From NCBI GenBank assembly GCA_964538485.1, contig CAZIHJ010000002.1, positions 25,525-89,524 of the forward strand: DNA of 64,000 bases, written 5' to 3'. This stretch comes from JBJXHC01 sp964538485 (GTDB lineage Bacteria; Bacteroidota; Ignavibacteria; UBA10030; UBA6906). The notes beneath the pieces are model-generated. The model ran no database searches, was not told where the DNA came from, and was given only the letters and a program-made list of their open reading frames with translations. A program made the translations under genes and the position numbers. Below, piece after piece: positions 1 to 9,204 of the stretch. Positions within the stretch are counted from its first letter, which is position 1. Every line of letters starts with the position of its first letter.

Positions 1-173
1 TCAAGGTAGCGTTTGCCACTGCGGGCGTCGACGATGTACGAGCCCTGGCTTCGTTTCAGATCCACAATGATATCAAAGCCATCGACCAGCATGTGCTTCG
101 AGAGCGTGGGGAATACTTCGGTTGGTGGTACCTGTGTAGAGTGCGTCGGCACAAGAACCTCGTGAGTGTACAT
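1..173 (-). CDS. lat: L-lysine 6-transaminase, N-terminal part (cut by window edge)
   Basis: Only the first 57 or so codons are in the window; the gene continues past base 1. The translated start contains HMLVDGFDIIVDL and GSYIVDARSGKRYL, which match the N-terminus of lysine epsilon-aminotransferases (PLP class III). The family moves the epsilon amino group of lysine to 2-oxoglutarate, giving 2-aminoadipate 6-semialdehyde. The ATG is preceded by AGGAG eight bases upstream. It lies 123 bases downstream of an aldehyde dehydrogenase on the same strand, which could oxidise the semialdehyde. The N-terminal match is good, but the PLP lysine is outside the window, so the function rests on this short region plus context. 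Confidence 0.75.
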   Translation of the reverse strand, partial: MYTHEVLVPTHSTQVPPTEVFPTLSKHMLVDGFDIIVDLKRSQGSYIVDARSGKRYL

Positions 174-296
174 GGAATTCTCCTGTAATGAATGTTCTGC
201 ATTATCATGAATTATGACAACGATGACAGAACAGTCGTCAGAAGAATTCCTGATGTTCGTACAAAGAAAGGATGAAGATGTTTGTGGTCGTCATGC

Positions 297-1787
297 TCAG
301 TTCTCGTAATTGTCGATCTGAGCGCGCTGCAAGCCGCCACTGTAGTCAACGTACACACTCTTCCATTCGGAGAAGAAGTCGTACACCGTCCACCCGCCCT
401 CGCGGTGACCGTTACCGGTCTGTTTCACGCCACCAAACGGCATGTGAGCTTCCGCTCCAATTGTAGGGGCATTGATGTACGTGATGCCTGCCCTGATGTC
501 CCGGATGGCTGTAAATGCGCTATTGATGTTATTCGTGTAGACGGACGATGAAAGCCCGTAGATAGTGTCATTCAAAATGTGAATTCCCTGTTCAAGGTTC
601 TTCACTTTGAGAACAGACAAGACCGGACCGAAGATCTCTTCCTTTGCAATACGATGATCGGGTTGCACATCGGCAAACACCGTCGGCCTGTAGAACCATC
701 CGCTGCCGAGACCCGGTTCAAGTGGAATTTCTCCTCCCGCAACGAGCCGGCCTCCCTGCTGCAGGCCGATTTCCACATAGCTCTGCACTGTCTTCCGCTG
801 ACTTTCATTGACACACGGACCAACATCGACTCCCTTATTGAGTCCGTTGCCGAGCTTCAACGTGGCAACACGCTTGATGAGCATTTCCAGGAACACGTCA
901 TGAATCTTTTCATGTAACAACAAACGACTTGTTGCCGTACAGCGCTGACCGGTCGTGCCGAACGCCCCCCACAAAACGCCATCGAGTGCCAACTCCAGAT
1001 TCGCATCATCCATAACGAGTTGGGCGTTCTTGCCGCCAAGTTCGAGTGAGACGCGTTTCAACGTCGCGCTGGCGACCTCGGAGATTTTTTTGCCGACGGA
1101 TGTCGAGCCGGTAAAGCTGACCAGGTCAACATCGGGGTGAGATACGATGCTCATTCCCACATCAGCACCACCGCCATGGACAATATTGACCACTCCTTCC
1201 GGAACACCTGCATCGAGCAGAATTTCCACAAGTGACGTTGCCGTTGCCGGCGTATCCGTAGCGGGCTTGAACACGATGGTATTGCCGCAGAGCAGCGCCG
1301 GGAATATTTTCCACGTAGGGATGGCCATGGGAAAATTCCAGGGGGTAACAATGCCAGCCACACCTATCGGGACACGCAATGCCATATTAAATTTGTTGGG
1401 CAGCTCGGATGGTACAGTGTGCCCAAACAGGCGTCGCCCTTCAGTGGCTGCATAGTATGCCGTGTCGATCCCTTCCTGTACATCTCCGCGCGTCTCGGCA
1501 AGGACTTTGCCCATTTCCCTGGTCATTTGCGATGCGAGTTCCTCTTTGCGGGCGACCATCAGGTCGCCCACTTTACGGAGAATGTCACCACGCTTCGGCG
1601 CCGGAAGAAGTCGCCATGATTCAAATGCCTTACGCGCTGCGCGCACTGCCTCTTCGACATCCTCTTTGCCTGACTTCGGGAACACGCCCACGACTTCATC
1701 CCAATTGGCCGGGTTGCGGTTTTCAAACGTCTGCCCGGATTTTGCATCAACCCACTTACCGCCGATAAAATTCTGGAACTTCTTCAT
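297..1787 (-). CDS. NAD(P)-dependent aldehyde dehydrogenase, probably for 2-aminoadipate semialdehyde
   Basis: A full-length 496-aa ALDH-superfamily enzyme. Visible motifs are the PWNFP loop (about 149-153), the GSTSVG nucleotide-binding turn (about 227), catalytic Glu in LELGGKN (E249) and nucleophile Cys in GQRCTA (C283). Family members oxidise aldehydes to acids. The exact substrate cannot be read from the motifs; the adjacent lysine 6-transaminase makes the aminoadipate semialdehyde/piperideine-6-carboxylate role the most likely (inference). It follows purB by 17 bases, so it is probably in the same transcript. Other ALDH substrates, such as succinate semialdehyde, remain possible. Confidence 0.88.
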   Translation of the reverse strand: MKKFQNFIGGKWVDAKSGQTFENRNPANWDEVVGVFPKSGKEDVEEAVRAARKAFESWRLLPAPKRGDILRKVGDLMVARKEELASQMTREMGKVLAETRGDVQEGIDTAYYAATEGRRLFGHTVPSELPNKFNMALRVPIGVAGIVTPWNFPMAIPTWKIFPALLCGNTIVFKPATDTPATATSLVEILLDAGVPEGVVNIVHGGGADVGMSIVSHPDVDLVSFTGSTSVGKKISEVASATLKRVSLELGGKNAQLVMDDANLELALDGVLWGAFGTTGQRCTATSRLLLHEKIHDVFLEMLIKRVATLKLGNGLNKGVDVGPCVNESQRKTVQSYVEIGLQQGGRLVAGGEIPLEPGLGSGWFYRPTVFADVQPDHRIAKEEIFGPVLSVLKVKNLEQGIHILNDTIYGLSSSVYTNNINSAFTAIRDIRAGITYINAPTIGAEAHMPFGGVKQTGNGHREGGWTVYDFFSEWKSVYVDYSGGLQRAQIDNYEN

Positions 1788-1804
1788 GTTACTCCTTTGC
1801 TATT

Positions 1805-3097
1805 CTATGCCAGACCCACTCTGCGGAAGATATACTCCACATTACGGAGACTTTTAGAAAGATCAAATAATGAATCGGCCTGCCCACCAAGTGCAGCAGC
1901 CATTTCCTTGTCCGCTTTTACAACATCCTTAAAGTTCTTCTGTGACTGCCAGACATCCATTGCTGCACCCTGAACAAGCCGATACGCTTCCTCGCGCCTC
2001 ATTCCCCCGGAGGTCAGAGCAAGAAGAAGCGACTGCGAAAAGATCAACCCCCTGGTCCTGTCGAGATTCTTGAGCATGTTCTCGGGATAAACAAGAAGCT
2101 TATCCATCACGTCTGTAAACAGGTTGAGCATATAGTCGAGAAGGATGCAGCTATCCGGTACGATTACCCGTTCGACCGAAGAGTGCGTTATATCCCGCTC
2201 GTGCCACAACGCAACGTTTTCCATTGCTGCCAGGGCATTTCCACGCAACACGCGTGACAGTCCGGCAATGCGCTCGCACGTGATCGGGTTCCTCTTGTGC
2301 GGCATTGCCGATGAGCCCTTTTGTCCTTTGGAAAAAAATTCCTCCGCCTCAAGAACTTCCGTCTTTTGCAAATGCCTGATCTCCGTTGCAAACTTCTCCA
2401 GGGAACTACCGATAAGGGCAATCGTTGTGAGAAATTCCGCGTGTCTGTCCCGCTGTAGAATCTGCGTCGATACAGGTGCCGGCTTCAGCCCAAGCTTTGC
2501 GCACACGTATTCTTCCACCTTCGGACTGAGGTGCTCGAAGGTTCCAACGGCTCCTGAAATTTGTCCGACGGCAATCCTGTCAACGGCCGATGAGAGCCGC
2601 GCGATGTTCCGTCTGGTTTCATCATACCACAGAGCGAGCTTTAACCCGAATGTCGTCGGTTCGGCGTGAATACCGTGCGTCCTGCCCACCATGACAGTGG
2701 TCTTGAATTCCTGTGCGCGACGCGCAAGAACCTCAGCCAAGGCATGCAGATCGGTCAAGAGCAGTTCACCCGACTGTTTCATCTGAACGGCAAGTCCGGT
2801 ATCAAGCACATCAGACGACGTCATGCCGAGGTGGATGAACCGGGATTCCGGACCGACAAACTCCCCTACACTGGTGAGGAACGCAATCACATCGTGCTTC
2901 ACCTCGAGCTCGATCTCATCAATGCGTTTGACGTCAAAACGGGCCCTTTCCCGTATCACCTGTGACGCTTCCCGGGGAATCACGCCAAGTTCGGCCTGCG
3001 CTTCGCATGCAAGAATCTCAATCTCCAGCCAGGTCCAATACTTGTTTTCGTCGTCCCAGATTCGACCCATTTGGGGGCGTGTATACCGTGTGATCAT
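1805..3097 (-). CDS. purB: Adenylosuccinate lyase
   Basis: A 430-aa member of the fumarase/aspartase superfamily. It carries the signature loop GSSAMPHKRNP at 261-271, the LGMTSSDVLDT block near 90-100 and the GRTHGIHAEP block with H141. PurB splits fumarate from SAICAR and from adenylosuccinate in purine synthesis. The length is typical for the bacterial enzyme. Its ATG overlaps the htrA stop (ATGA), indicating translational coupling; purD and guaB, also purine genes, lie 25-30 kb away in a separate cluster. Confidence 0.96.
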   Translation of the reverse strand: MITRYTRPQMGRIWDDENKYWTWLEIEILACEAQAELGVIPREASQVIRERARFDVKRIDEIELEVKHDVIAFLTSVGEFVGPESRFIHLGMTSSDVLDTGLAVQMKQSGELLLTDLHALAEVLARRAQEFKTTVMVGRTHGIHAEPTTFGLKLALWYDETRRNIARLSSAVDRIAVGQISGAVGTFEHLSPKVEEYVCAKLGLKPAPVSTQILQRDRHAEFLTTIALIGSSLEKFATEIRHLQKTEVLEAEEFFSKGQKGSSAMPHKRNPITCERIAGLSRVLRGNALAAMENVALWHERDITHSSVERVIVPDSCILLDYMLNLFTDVMDKLLVYPENMLKNLDRTRGLIFSQSLLLALTSGGMRREEAYRLVQGAAMDVWQSQKNFKDVVKADKEMAAALGGQADSLFDLSKSLRNVEYIFRRVGLA

Positions 3098-4305
3098 GCC
3101 GGACGCTTCTCCAGCTTCAGATCGAGGTCCAGTATCTTGCGCTCACGTATTACACGCACCTTCAGAACATCACCGACCTTATGATCGTTGACAATGGCAA
3201 TCATTGTCTGATCGTCGATGATGCGCTCGTTGTTTACTGTCGTCACAATATCACCCACTTTGAAACCGGACCGGTCGGCGGGACTGCCGCGCTTCACGTC
3301 GCTGATAATGACCCCCTCGGCTTTCTCCAGTCCGAAATACCGCGCTATGCGGGCATCTACGACCTGGATTTCCAACCCCGTCCAGTATTCGCGCTCGATC
3401 TTGCCGCTTTGTTTCAACTCGGCAATAATCGACTTGACGCGATTGATGGGAATGGCAAACCCGAGGCCGATGCTTCCCTGGTTGGGAGTATAGATCACGG
3501 CATTCACGCCAATAACCTCGCCCAATGAGTTCACCAGTGGACCTCCACTGTTTCCAGAGTTAATCGCCGCATCCGTTTGAATCATTCCCCGATACACGCG
3601 GCCCTGTTCACCACGCAGATTCATCTCGGTTGCGCTTACTACCCCAACCGTCACAGTCGGTTTGTCGCTGATGTCGAATAGTCCAAACGGATTACCGAAT
3701 GCAACAACCCATTCACCGATAATGACATCTTCGGAATTCCCGAGCTTCACGTACGGCAGGTTCTTGCCGTCTATTTTCAATAGAGCGATGTCAGAAACAA
3801 GGTCGGTTCCCACAACCCTGGCATTGTATTTTTCACCATTCGTCATCGTCACGGTGATTTCCTTGGCATTCCCCGCAACATGATCATTCGTCAGGATGTA
3901 CCCATCAGGAGAAATAATAAACCCCGATCCCAGATTGGGTACTTGTTTCGTAAACGTTTGATCTCCGAAGAACTGACGGAAAAACGGATCGTCACCCCAG
4001 GGAGTCATCTGGCGATAGACACGCAACTCGATAACATTGATGCCCACCACAGCCGGACTGACCAACGCCACGGTTTTCGTGATTGCATTCCGGCGTGAGG
4101 ATGTTACTTGCTCCGCCACCGAGTCGCGTTGTTGCGGAGTATACCCGACGGGGCTTACCGGCAATGAGGAATCACCAATTGCAGACGTCTGTATCTCCTG
4201 TCCGGTTCCTGCGTCGGATGAATGACCAATATTATAGCCAATCAACCCGCCGCCAAGAAACGGAAGCAAAAGAACGATAACTGTTGTCAGAACCTTGTTC
4301 TTCAT
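3094..4305 (-). CDS. HtrA/DegP-family periplasmic serine protease with one PDZ domain
   Basis: A 403-aa trypsin-like protease. Residues 7-27 form a hydrophobic signal/anchor. The catalytic triad is visible as TNDHVAG (H142), SDIALLKI (D172) and GNSGGPL (S253). A single PDZ domain fills about 300-400 (KRGSPADRSGFKVGDIV). HtrA proteins degrade or refold damaged envelope proteins. A single PDZ makes it DegS/HtrA-like rather than DegP/DegQ, which have two. It starts 18 bases after the transketolase C-subunit stop and overlaps purB. Confidence 0.93.
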   Translation of the reverse strand: MKNKVLTTVIVLLLPFLGGGLIGYNIGHSSDAGTGQEIQTSAIGDSSLPVSPVGYTPQQRDSVAEQVTSSRRNAITKTVALVSPAVVGINVIELRVYRQMTPWGDDPFFRQFFGDQTFTKQVPNLGSGFIISPDGYILTNDHVAGNAKEITVTMTNGEKYNARVVGTDLVSDIALLKIDGKNLPYVKLGNSEDVIIGEWVVAFGNPFGLFDISDKPTVTVGVVSATEMNLRGEQGRVYRGMIQTDAAINSGNSGGPLVNSLGEVIGVNAVIYTPNQGSIGLGFAIPINRVKSIIAELKQSGKIEREYWTGLEIQVVDARIARYFGLEKAEGVIISDVKRGSPADRSGFKVGDIVTTVNNERIIDDQTMIAIVNDHKVGDVLKVRVIRERKILDLDLKLEKRPA

Positions 4306-4323
4306 CGTCTCAACTCTTGTCTG

Positions 4324-5283
4324 TCACTTCTTTCTCTTCAATGCTCTCTGAGCCGCTTTGACGATAGCGTTTCGATCAATGCCATACTTCTGCATCAGCT
4401 CCGGTCCTTTGCCGGATTCTCCAAACGTATCATTCACCGCCACGAACTCCTGTATCGTGGGGTGATGTTGCGAAAGATACTCTGCAACCGCGCTGCCAAG
4501 TCCGCCGTGAATCTGGTGGTCTTCCGCTGTGACAATAGCGCCGGTTTCCTTTGCTGCCTTGAGCACCGCTTCCTTATCCAGCGGCTTAAGGGTATGCATG
4601 TTTATCACTCGCGCCGAGATCCCACCGGTGGCGAGCGTCTCCGCTGCCTGGATTGCTTCCCACACCTGAAGGCCCAGGGCAATAATCGTGACATCGGTTC
4701 CTTCAATAAGCGTATTGGCTTTGCCGATCGCGAATGGAGTCGATTCATCAGTAAACATCGGAGTGTTATCGCGGAAGAACCGGATATAGACCGGGCCTTT
4801 GGTAATCTTGAGCGATTCTTTCACCGCACGCTTCGTTTCGAGATAATCGGACGGGCTGATCACGGTCATGTGAGGCAACACGCGCATCAGCGCCAGGTCC
4901 TCAAGGGACTGGTGTGTTGCACCATCCGGACCGACGGTAATGCCGCAGTGCGAGGCGCAGATCTTCACCGGCAACTCGCTGTAACAAAGCGATTGGCGAA
5001 TTTGATCGAATGGCCTGCCCGCCGCAAACTCGCCGTAGGCAGAAGCAAATGGGACCTTGCCGACCAGAGAAAGTCCAGCAGCGATGCACATCATGTCTGC
5101 CTCGGCAACACCGACAGAAAAGAATCGATCCGGGTAGGCCTTTGCAAATGCGTCAACCTTGACTGAACCACTCACGTCGCCGCCTAATACAACGACATTC
5201 GGATTCTCTTTACCCAACTCCATCAACGCGTCGGAGAAACCCTGGCGCGTTGCTTTCTCGCCCTTGTTTTCAATCTTCTTCAT
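4324..5283 (-). CDS. Transketolase, C-terminal (pyrimidine-binding) subunit
   Basis: About 319 aa. VAEADM holds the glutamate that activates thiamine diphosphate, and GITVGPDGATHQSLED is the typical Pyr-domain block. The start MKKIENKG is chosen because its ATG overlaps the stop of the N-terminal subunit gene (ATGA); a longer reading would run back into that gene. Together the two halves make one heterodimeric transketolase for the non-oxidative pentose phosphate pathway. Split transketolases are known in several bacterial phyla and archaea. A 1-deoxyxylulose-5-phosphate synthase would be a single longer chain, so that reading is less likely. Confidence 0.92.
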   Translation of the reverse strand: MKKIENKGEKATRQGFSDALMELGKENPNVVVLGGDVSGSVKVDAFAKAYPDRFFSVGVAEADMMCIAAGLSLVGKVPFASAYGEFAAGRPFDQIRQSLCYSELPVKICASHCGITVGPDGATHQSLEDLALMRVLPHMTVISPSDYLETKRAVKESLKITKGPVYIRFFRDNTPMFTDESTPFAIGKANTLIEGTDVTIIALGLQVWEAIQAAETLATGGISARVINMHTLKPLDKEAVLKAAKETGAIVTAEDHQIHGGLGSAVAEYLSQHHPTIQEFVAVNDTFGESGKGPELMQKYGIDRNAIVKAAQRALKRKK

Positions 5284-6185
5284 TTTGTCACCTCGGCCAC
5301 TTGCTTCTCCCATTCAAATTCCATGAAATCCCCGAAACGCGTCGGGGCCAACTCACTGAGCGCCTGCTTCCCTTGTTCAATGTTCGGCGGAACACCATGC
5401 CAGCGATAGTCATCCTCCATAAATGACACCCCGCGTCCCATGAAGGTCTTTGCTATCACTACGGTTGGTTTACCTTTGAAGTTTCTCGCCGTATCCATTG
5501 CTCCGAGGAATTCATCGATATTGTGGCCGTCGCACTCAATCACATTCCATCTAAACGAACGCCACTTGTCCGCCAGAGGTTCAAGTTCCATCACTTTATC
5601 CGTACGGTTATCAATCTGACAGAAATTTCTGTCAACGATTGCTGTGAGGTTATCAAGATTGTAGTGGCCGGCAGTCATTATTCCTTCCCATACCTGACCT
5701 TCATCCAATTCGCCGTCTCCATGCAACACCACCACTCTGTTCGGCTTCTTGTCCAGTTTCAGCCCCATTGCTGTGCCGGCAGCAATCGACATCCCCTGGC
5801 CAAGTGAACCGGAGGCGATTTCAACACCGGGCACACCATGCGTGTACCATGGAGCCGGATGCCCGTGAAGGCGAGTATTCAATTTGCGGAGGGTGGAGAG
5901 TTCCTGAATTGGATAAAAACCTGCGCGTGCGAGCGTGGAATACCAGACTGGTGCAAGGTGGCCTGCCGAAAGAAAGAAGAAGTCCCGTTCAGGCAATGTC
6001 GGGTTCGCCGGATCATACTTCAATATCTTGAAATACAGAGAGGAGAAAATATCCGCGAGGCCAAGAGGTCCGCCGGAGTGACCGGACTGAGAGATCATCA
6101 ACATCTTGATGATGTCTCTCCGTATCTGTCGCGCCATTTCCTGCAGGTCGGCCGTATCAAATTCCTGATGATCTATCGCAGCCAT
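5280..6185 (-). CDS. Transketolase, N-terminal (TPP-binding) subunit
   Basis: About 301 aa when started at MAAIDHQEF; the ATG has AAAGGATG upstream and follows the plsY stop by 4 bases. The thiamine diphosphate motif HGDGELDEGQ, about 28 residues before DRN, is present, as is SGHSGGPLGLADI, typical of the transketolase N-half. It binds the diphosphate end of TPP through Mg2+. It works only with the following C-terminal subunit, to which it is translationally coupled. Confidence 0.92.
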   Translation of the reverse strand: MAAIDHQEFDTADLQEMARQIRRDIIKMLMISQSGHSGGPLGLADIFSSLYFKILKYDPANPTLPERDFFFLSAGHLAPVWYSTLARAGFYPIQELSTLRKLNTRLHGHPAPWYTHGVPGVEIASGSLGQGMSIAAGTAMGLKLDKKPNRVVVLHGDGELDEGQVWEGIMTAGHYNLDNLTAIVDRNFCQIDNRTDKVMELEPLADKWRSFRWNVIECDGHNIDEFLGAMDTARNFKGKPTVVIAKTFMGRGVSFMEDDYRWHGVPPNIEQGKQALSELAPTRFGDFMEFEWEKQVAEVTK

Positions 6186-6189
6186 TGTT

Positions 6190-6822
6190 TCATCCTTTGG
6201 TTTGAGTTTTCGGAAACCATTCCAGTACCGGCCGTGCGAGTTTTGCAAGAAGATTTGCAAAGAGCACCACCGCCAAGTATGTGTACTCCAATTGATCGCT
6301 GCCTTCGGGAAGCAGCCACGCGAGCACTTCGACAGGAGCGAAGAAGACGACTCCGAGGGTCAGGAGACAAGCACAGGCACTTCCCACATTCACATCTTTC
6401 GATATCCTGTGTCCAATAACCCAGAACATCCCCCACACAACCACGATCTTCCACGCTATGACGAACATGACACCCGCAGCAGTGGCAAGACCGCGCCCCC
6501 CTCTGAATCCCAACCACACCGGCAACGTATGCCCAATGGTGGCTCCTATTCCTGCTGAAGCCATCTCCGGAAATTCTGAACTCCAGATTCCCTTTGCAAG
6601 GAGCACCGCAGCTATTCCCTTTACCATATCCACGATCAGTACCGTGCCACCCACAGTTTTTGAGTTGGTGACAAGGTAGCTATTGAGGGTCCCAACGTTA
6701 CCACTACCGGCTTGTCTGATATCAATCTTCGACTTCCATCTGACGAGGAGGTAGGCAGTGGGTATAGACCCGAGGAGATACCCCAGAAGAAACGGCAATG
6801 CGAGCGAGAGTGGAGCTGACAA
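6190..6822 (-). CDS. plsY: Glycerol-3-phosphate acyltransferase PlsY-like, probable TTG start
   Basis: An integral membrane protein with four or five hydrophobic segments and PlsY-type blocks GSIPTAYLLVR, GSGNVGTLN and GHTLPVWLGFRGGRGLAT. PlsY acylates glycerol 3-phosphate from acyl-phosphate at the inner membrane. The second block differs from the usual GSGNPGATN. A TTG start before SAPLSLALPF gives 210 aa, the usual PlsY length; the only in-frame ATG (6969) adds about 49 residues that look unlike PlsY and intrude toward larB. It heads the minus-strand run and ends 4 bases before the transketolase N-subunit. Start confidence is moderate; family confidence is high. Confidence 0.85.
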   Translation of the reverse strand: MSAPLSLALPFLLGYLLGSIPTAYLLVRWKSKIDIRQAGSGNVGTLNSYLVTNSKTVGGTVLIVDMVKGIAAVLLAKGIWSSEFPEMASAGIGATIGHTLPVWLGFRGGRGLATAAGVMFVIAWKIVVVWGMFWVIGHRISKDVNVGSACACLLTLGVVFFAPVEVLAWLLPEGSDQLEYTYLAVVLFANLLAKLARPVLEWFPKTQTKG

Positions 6823-7032
6823 GGAACGGCTTGCCTTATTTTCAGTGAGTTGCGAAGAAAAGGTACGAAAAAACCGATGGAGAGTCAAGGTAACCTGATG
6901 CACGAGAATGAGTTGAAGGAATATGCTTCCTTGATTCTCCAAGCCAAATGGAGTATATTGAGCACGCATTCAACCGACATGCCTCTTCACCACTCTGGAA
7001 GATACACGCCTGCGGGTGCCTTTGTACAGACC

Positions 7033-7788
7033 ATGACCAAAGACGATCTGAAACACGTTCTCGAACGCCACAAGCAGGGCACCCTCTCCACAAAGAAAGC
7101 TATTGAACAGCTCTCCGCCCCGCTTTTTGAATCCCTTGAGTTTGCACATGTAGATCACCACCGCGAATTGCGCCAGGGATTTCCAGAAGTAATTCTCTGT
7201 GAAGGGAAAACGGAAAAACAGGTCGCTGAGATAGCACATCGGATTGTCAAACACGGCAGCATACTTCTCGCGACCCGTGCGACACGGGGACATTTTTCCG
7301 CTGTGAAGAAACTCGTTCCCAAAGCCCGGTACAATGAGGTCGCCCGAACGATCAGCGCGAATGAACATCTTATCAAGCACAAGGGTGCAGGAACTATTCT
7401 GGTGGTCACAGCAGGAACGTCCGATATTCCTGTTGCCGAAGAGGCACTTGAAACAGCGGGCGCAATGGGTAATTCTGTGGAAAAGCTGTTTGATGTCGGG
7501 GTAGCAGGTATCCATCGCCTGCTTGCACGAAGTTCCACACTCCGTGAAGCATCTGTCATCATCGTTGTCGCCGGTATGGAAGGGGCGCTACCCAGCGTCA
7601 TCGGCGGATTGGTGGATGTTCCGGTAATTGCGGTCCCGACTTCTGTCGGTTATGGAGCAAACTTCAAGGGCATCTCGGCGTTGCTTGGTATGCTGAACTC
7701 CTGTGCACCGGGTGTCACTGTTGTGAACATTGATAACGGTTTTGGCGCCGGCTTCGCGGCAAACCGTATCAACCGCAGTAGAGAATAA
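7033..7788 (+). CDS. larB: LarB: pyridinium-3,5-biscarboxylic acid mononucleotide synthase
   Basis: About 251 aa from MTKDDLKHVLERHKQG, which matches the usual LarB beginning. The HHRELRQGFPEVI block, the PurE-like C-terminal half (TAGTSDIPVAEEA, GMEGALPSVIGGL) and NSCAPGV are present. In characterised LarB a cysteine at this last site (here C224) attacks nicotinic acid adenine dinucleotide. LarB starts synthesis of the nickel-pincer nucleotide cofactor of lactate racemase-type enzymes. No larC, larE or larA lies nearby. It is divergent from plsY, with about 210 bases between the starts. Older annotations call such proteins PurE-related. Confidence 0.88.
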   Translation: MTKDDLKHVLERHKQGTLSTKKAIEQLSAPLFESLEFAHVDHHRELRQGFPEVILCEGKTEKQVAEIAHRIVKHGSILLATRATRGHFSAVKKLVPKARYNEVARTISANEHLIKHKGAGTILVVTAGTSDIPVAEEALETAGAMGNSVEKLFDVGVAGIHRLLARSSTLREASVIIVVAGMEGALPSVIGGLVDVPVIAVPTSVGYGANFKGISALLGMLNSCAPGVTVVNIDNGFGAGFAANRINRSRE

Positions 7789-7814
7789 TCATTAAAACGA
7801 ATCCAGGAAAAATA

Positions 7815-9200
7815 ATGGCAAAAGATATTTCAAAGATCTGCTTTTATGAGAATGTCCTCCAGACCATCGGGAAGACACCACTCATCAAACTGCGGAAGGT
7901 AACAGGCAGCGCAAAGGGATTGATCCTGGCGAAAGTCGAGTCTTTTAACCCCGGGGGCTCGGTGAAGGATCGTATCGGCGTTTCCATTATTGAAGAGGCC
8001 GAGCGCGAGGGCCGATTAAAACCGGGCGGGACCATCGTCGAATCAACGTCCGGCAACACGGGCATGGGGCTTGCCCTTGTGGCCGCGGTAAAGGGCTACA
8101 AGACGGTGTTTACCCTGCCCGACAAAATGAGCATGGAAAAAATCAGACTACTCCGGTCGTTCGGAGCGGAAGTCATCGTTACGCCCACTGCTGTCCCGCA
8201 CGAATCTCCTGAGAGTTACACTGAAGTCGCCAAGCGCATTGTCCGGGAAACGCCGAACTCCATACTTGCCAACCAGTACTATAACCCCAACAACCCGGAT
8301 TCCCATTACCGGTCAACCGGACCTGAGATCTGGGAACAGACCGGCGGCCAAATCACTCACTTCGTATGCGGTGTTGGTACAGGCGGTACGATCAGTGGTG
8401 CCGGAAAATTCCTGAAAGAGAAGAATCCCCAGATCAAAATCATTGGCATTGATCCAAAGGGGTCGGCGTTACGCGAGTATTTCTATACCAAGAAGATCAC
8501 CCCGCTCCTCAAGACCTACAAAGTTGAGGGCATTGGCCAGGATTATGTGCCGGGGGTTCTGCACTTCGAGTATATTGATGAGATGATTGAAGTGACGGAC
8601 AAGGAATCATTCCTTATGGCGCGCAGACTGACACGGGAAGAGGGATTGATGGCAGGAGGATCTTCAGGCACCGCTGTGGCAGGCCTGTTGAAGGCCGCGG
8701 TGCAATTCAAGGAAGACGACGTCATTGTTGTTCTTCTCCCCGATTCCGGGGAGCGCTACATCAGCAAGATCTACAACGACGACTGGATGCGGGAGAACGG
8801 CTTCCTTGTTCCCGAGCGGGTGACGGCTCGTTACATCATGCAGTCGAAGAAATTGGGGAAGATTGTCTCGATTGATCCCACTACCACTGTCCGCAAGGCA
8901 CTCGACCTGATCAAGGAACATGACATCTCCCAGTTACCGGTACTCGACCACGGCAAACCTGTCGGCGCTGTCCATGATCATGAGTTGATGATGACAGTGA
9001 TGGAACGGCCGGCGCTTGTAGATTCCCCGATCAGCACGGTGATGGGACCGAGCTTCCCGGTGTTGAACATTGATTCACATATCGAAGACGTGATCAAGCA
9101 GATGACCACGAAGCGCAACTCTGCCGTGCTCATTGAGGATGACCAGCGTGTTACCGGCATCCTCACGCGGTACGATGTTATCGAATACATGGGAAAGTAG
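7815..9200 (+). CDS. Cystathionine beta-synthase
   Basis: A 461-aa PLP fold-type II enzyme with a C-terminal CBS-domain pair (about 335-461). The PLP lysine is in NPGGSVKDR (K51), the phosphate-holding loop is GTGGTISG (188-195), and SGNTG is at about 79-83. The CBS pair and the strict gene pairing with cystathionine gamma-lyase favour cystathionine beta-synthase (serine plus homocysteine to cystathionine) over cysteine synthase. A cysteine synthase with regulatory domains cannot be fully excluded. GGAAAAAT sits before the ATG; the next gene starts 4 bases after the stop. Confidence 0.9.
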   Translation: MAKDISKICFYENVLQTIGKTPLIKLRKVTGSAKGLILAKVESFNPGGSVKDRIGVSIIEEAEREGRLKPGGTIVESTSGNTGMGLALVAAVKGYKTVFTLPDKMSMEKIRLLRSFGAEVIVTPTAVPHESPESYTEVAKRIVRETPNSILANQYYNPNNPDSHYRSTGPEIWEQTGGQITHFVCGVGTGGTISGAGKFLKEKNPQIKIIGIDPKGSALREYFYTKKITPLLKTYKVEGIGQDYVPGVLHFEYIDEMIEVTDKESFLMARRLTREEGLMAGGSSGTAVAGLLKAAVQFKEDDVIVVLLPDSGERYISKIYNDDWMRENGFLVPERVTARYIMQSKKLGKIVSIDPTTTVRKALDLIKEHDISQLPVLDHGKPVGAVHDHELMMTVMERPALVDSPISTVMGPSFPVLNIDSHIEDVIKQMTTKRNSAVLIEDDQRVTGILTRYDVIEYMGK

Positions 9201-9204
9201 CCAC

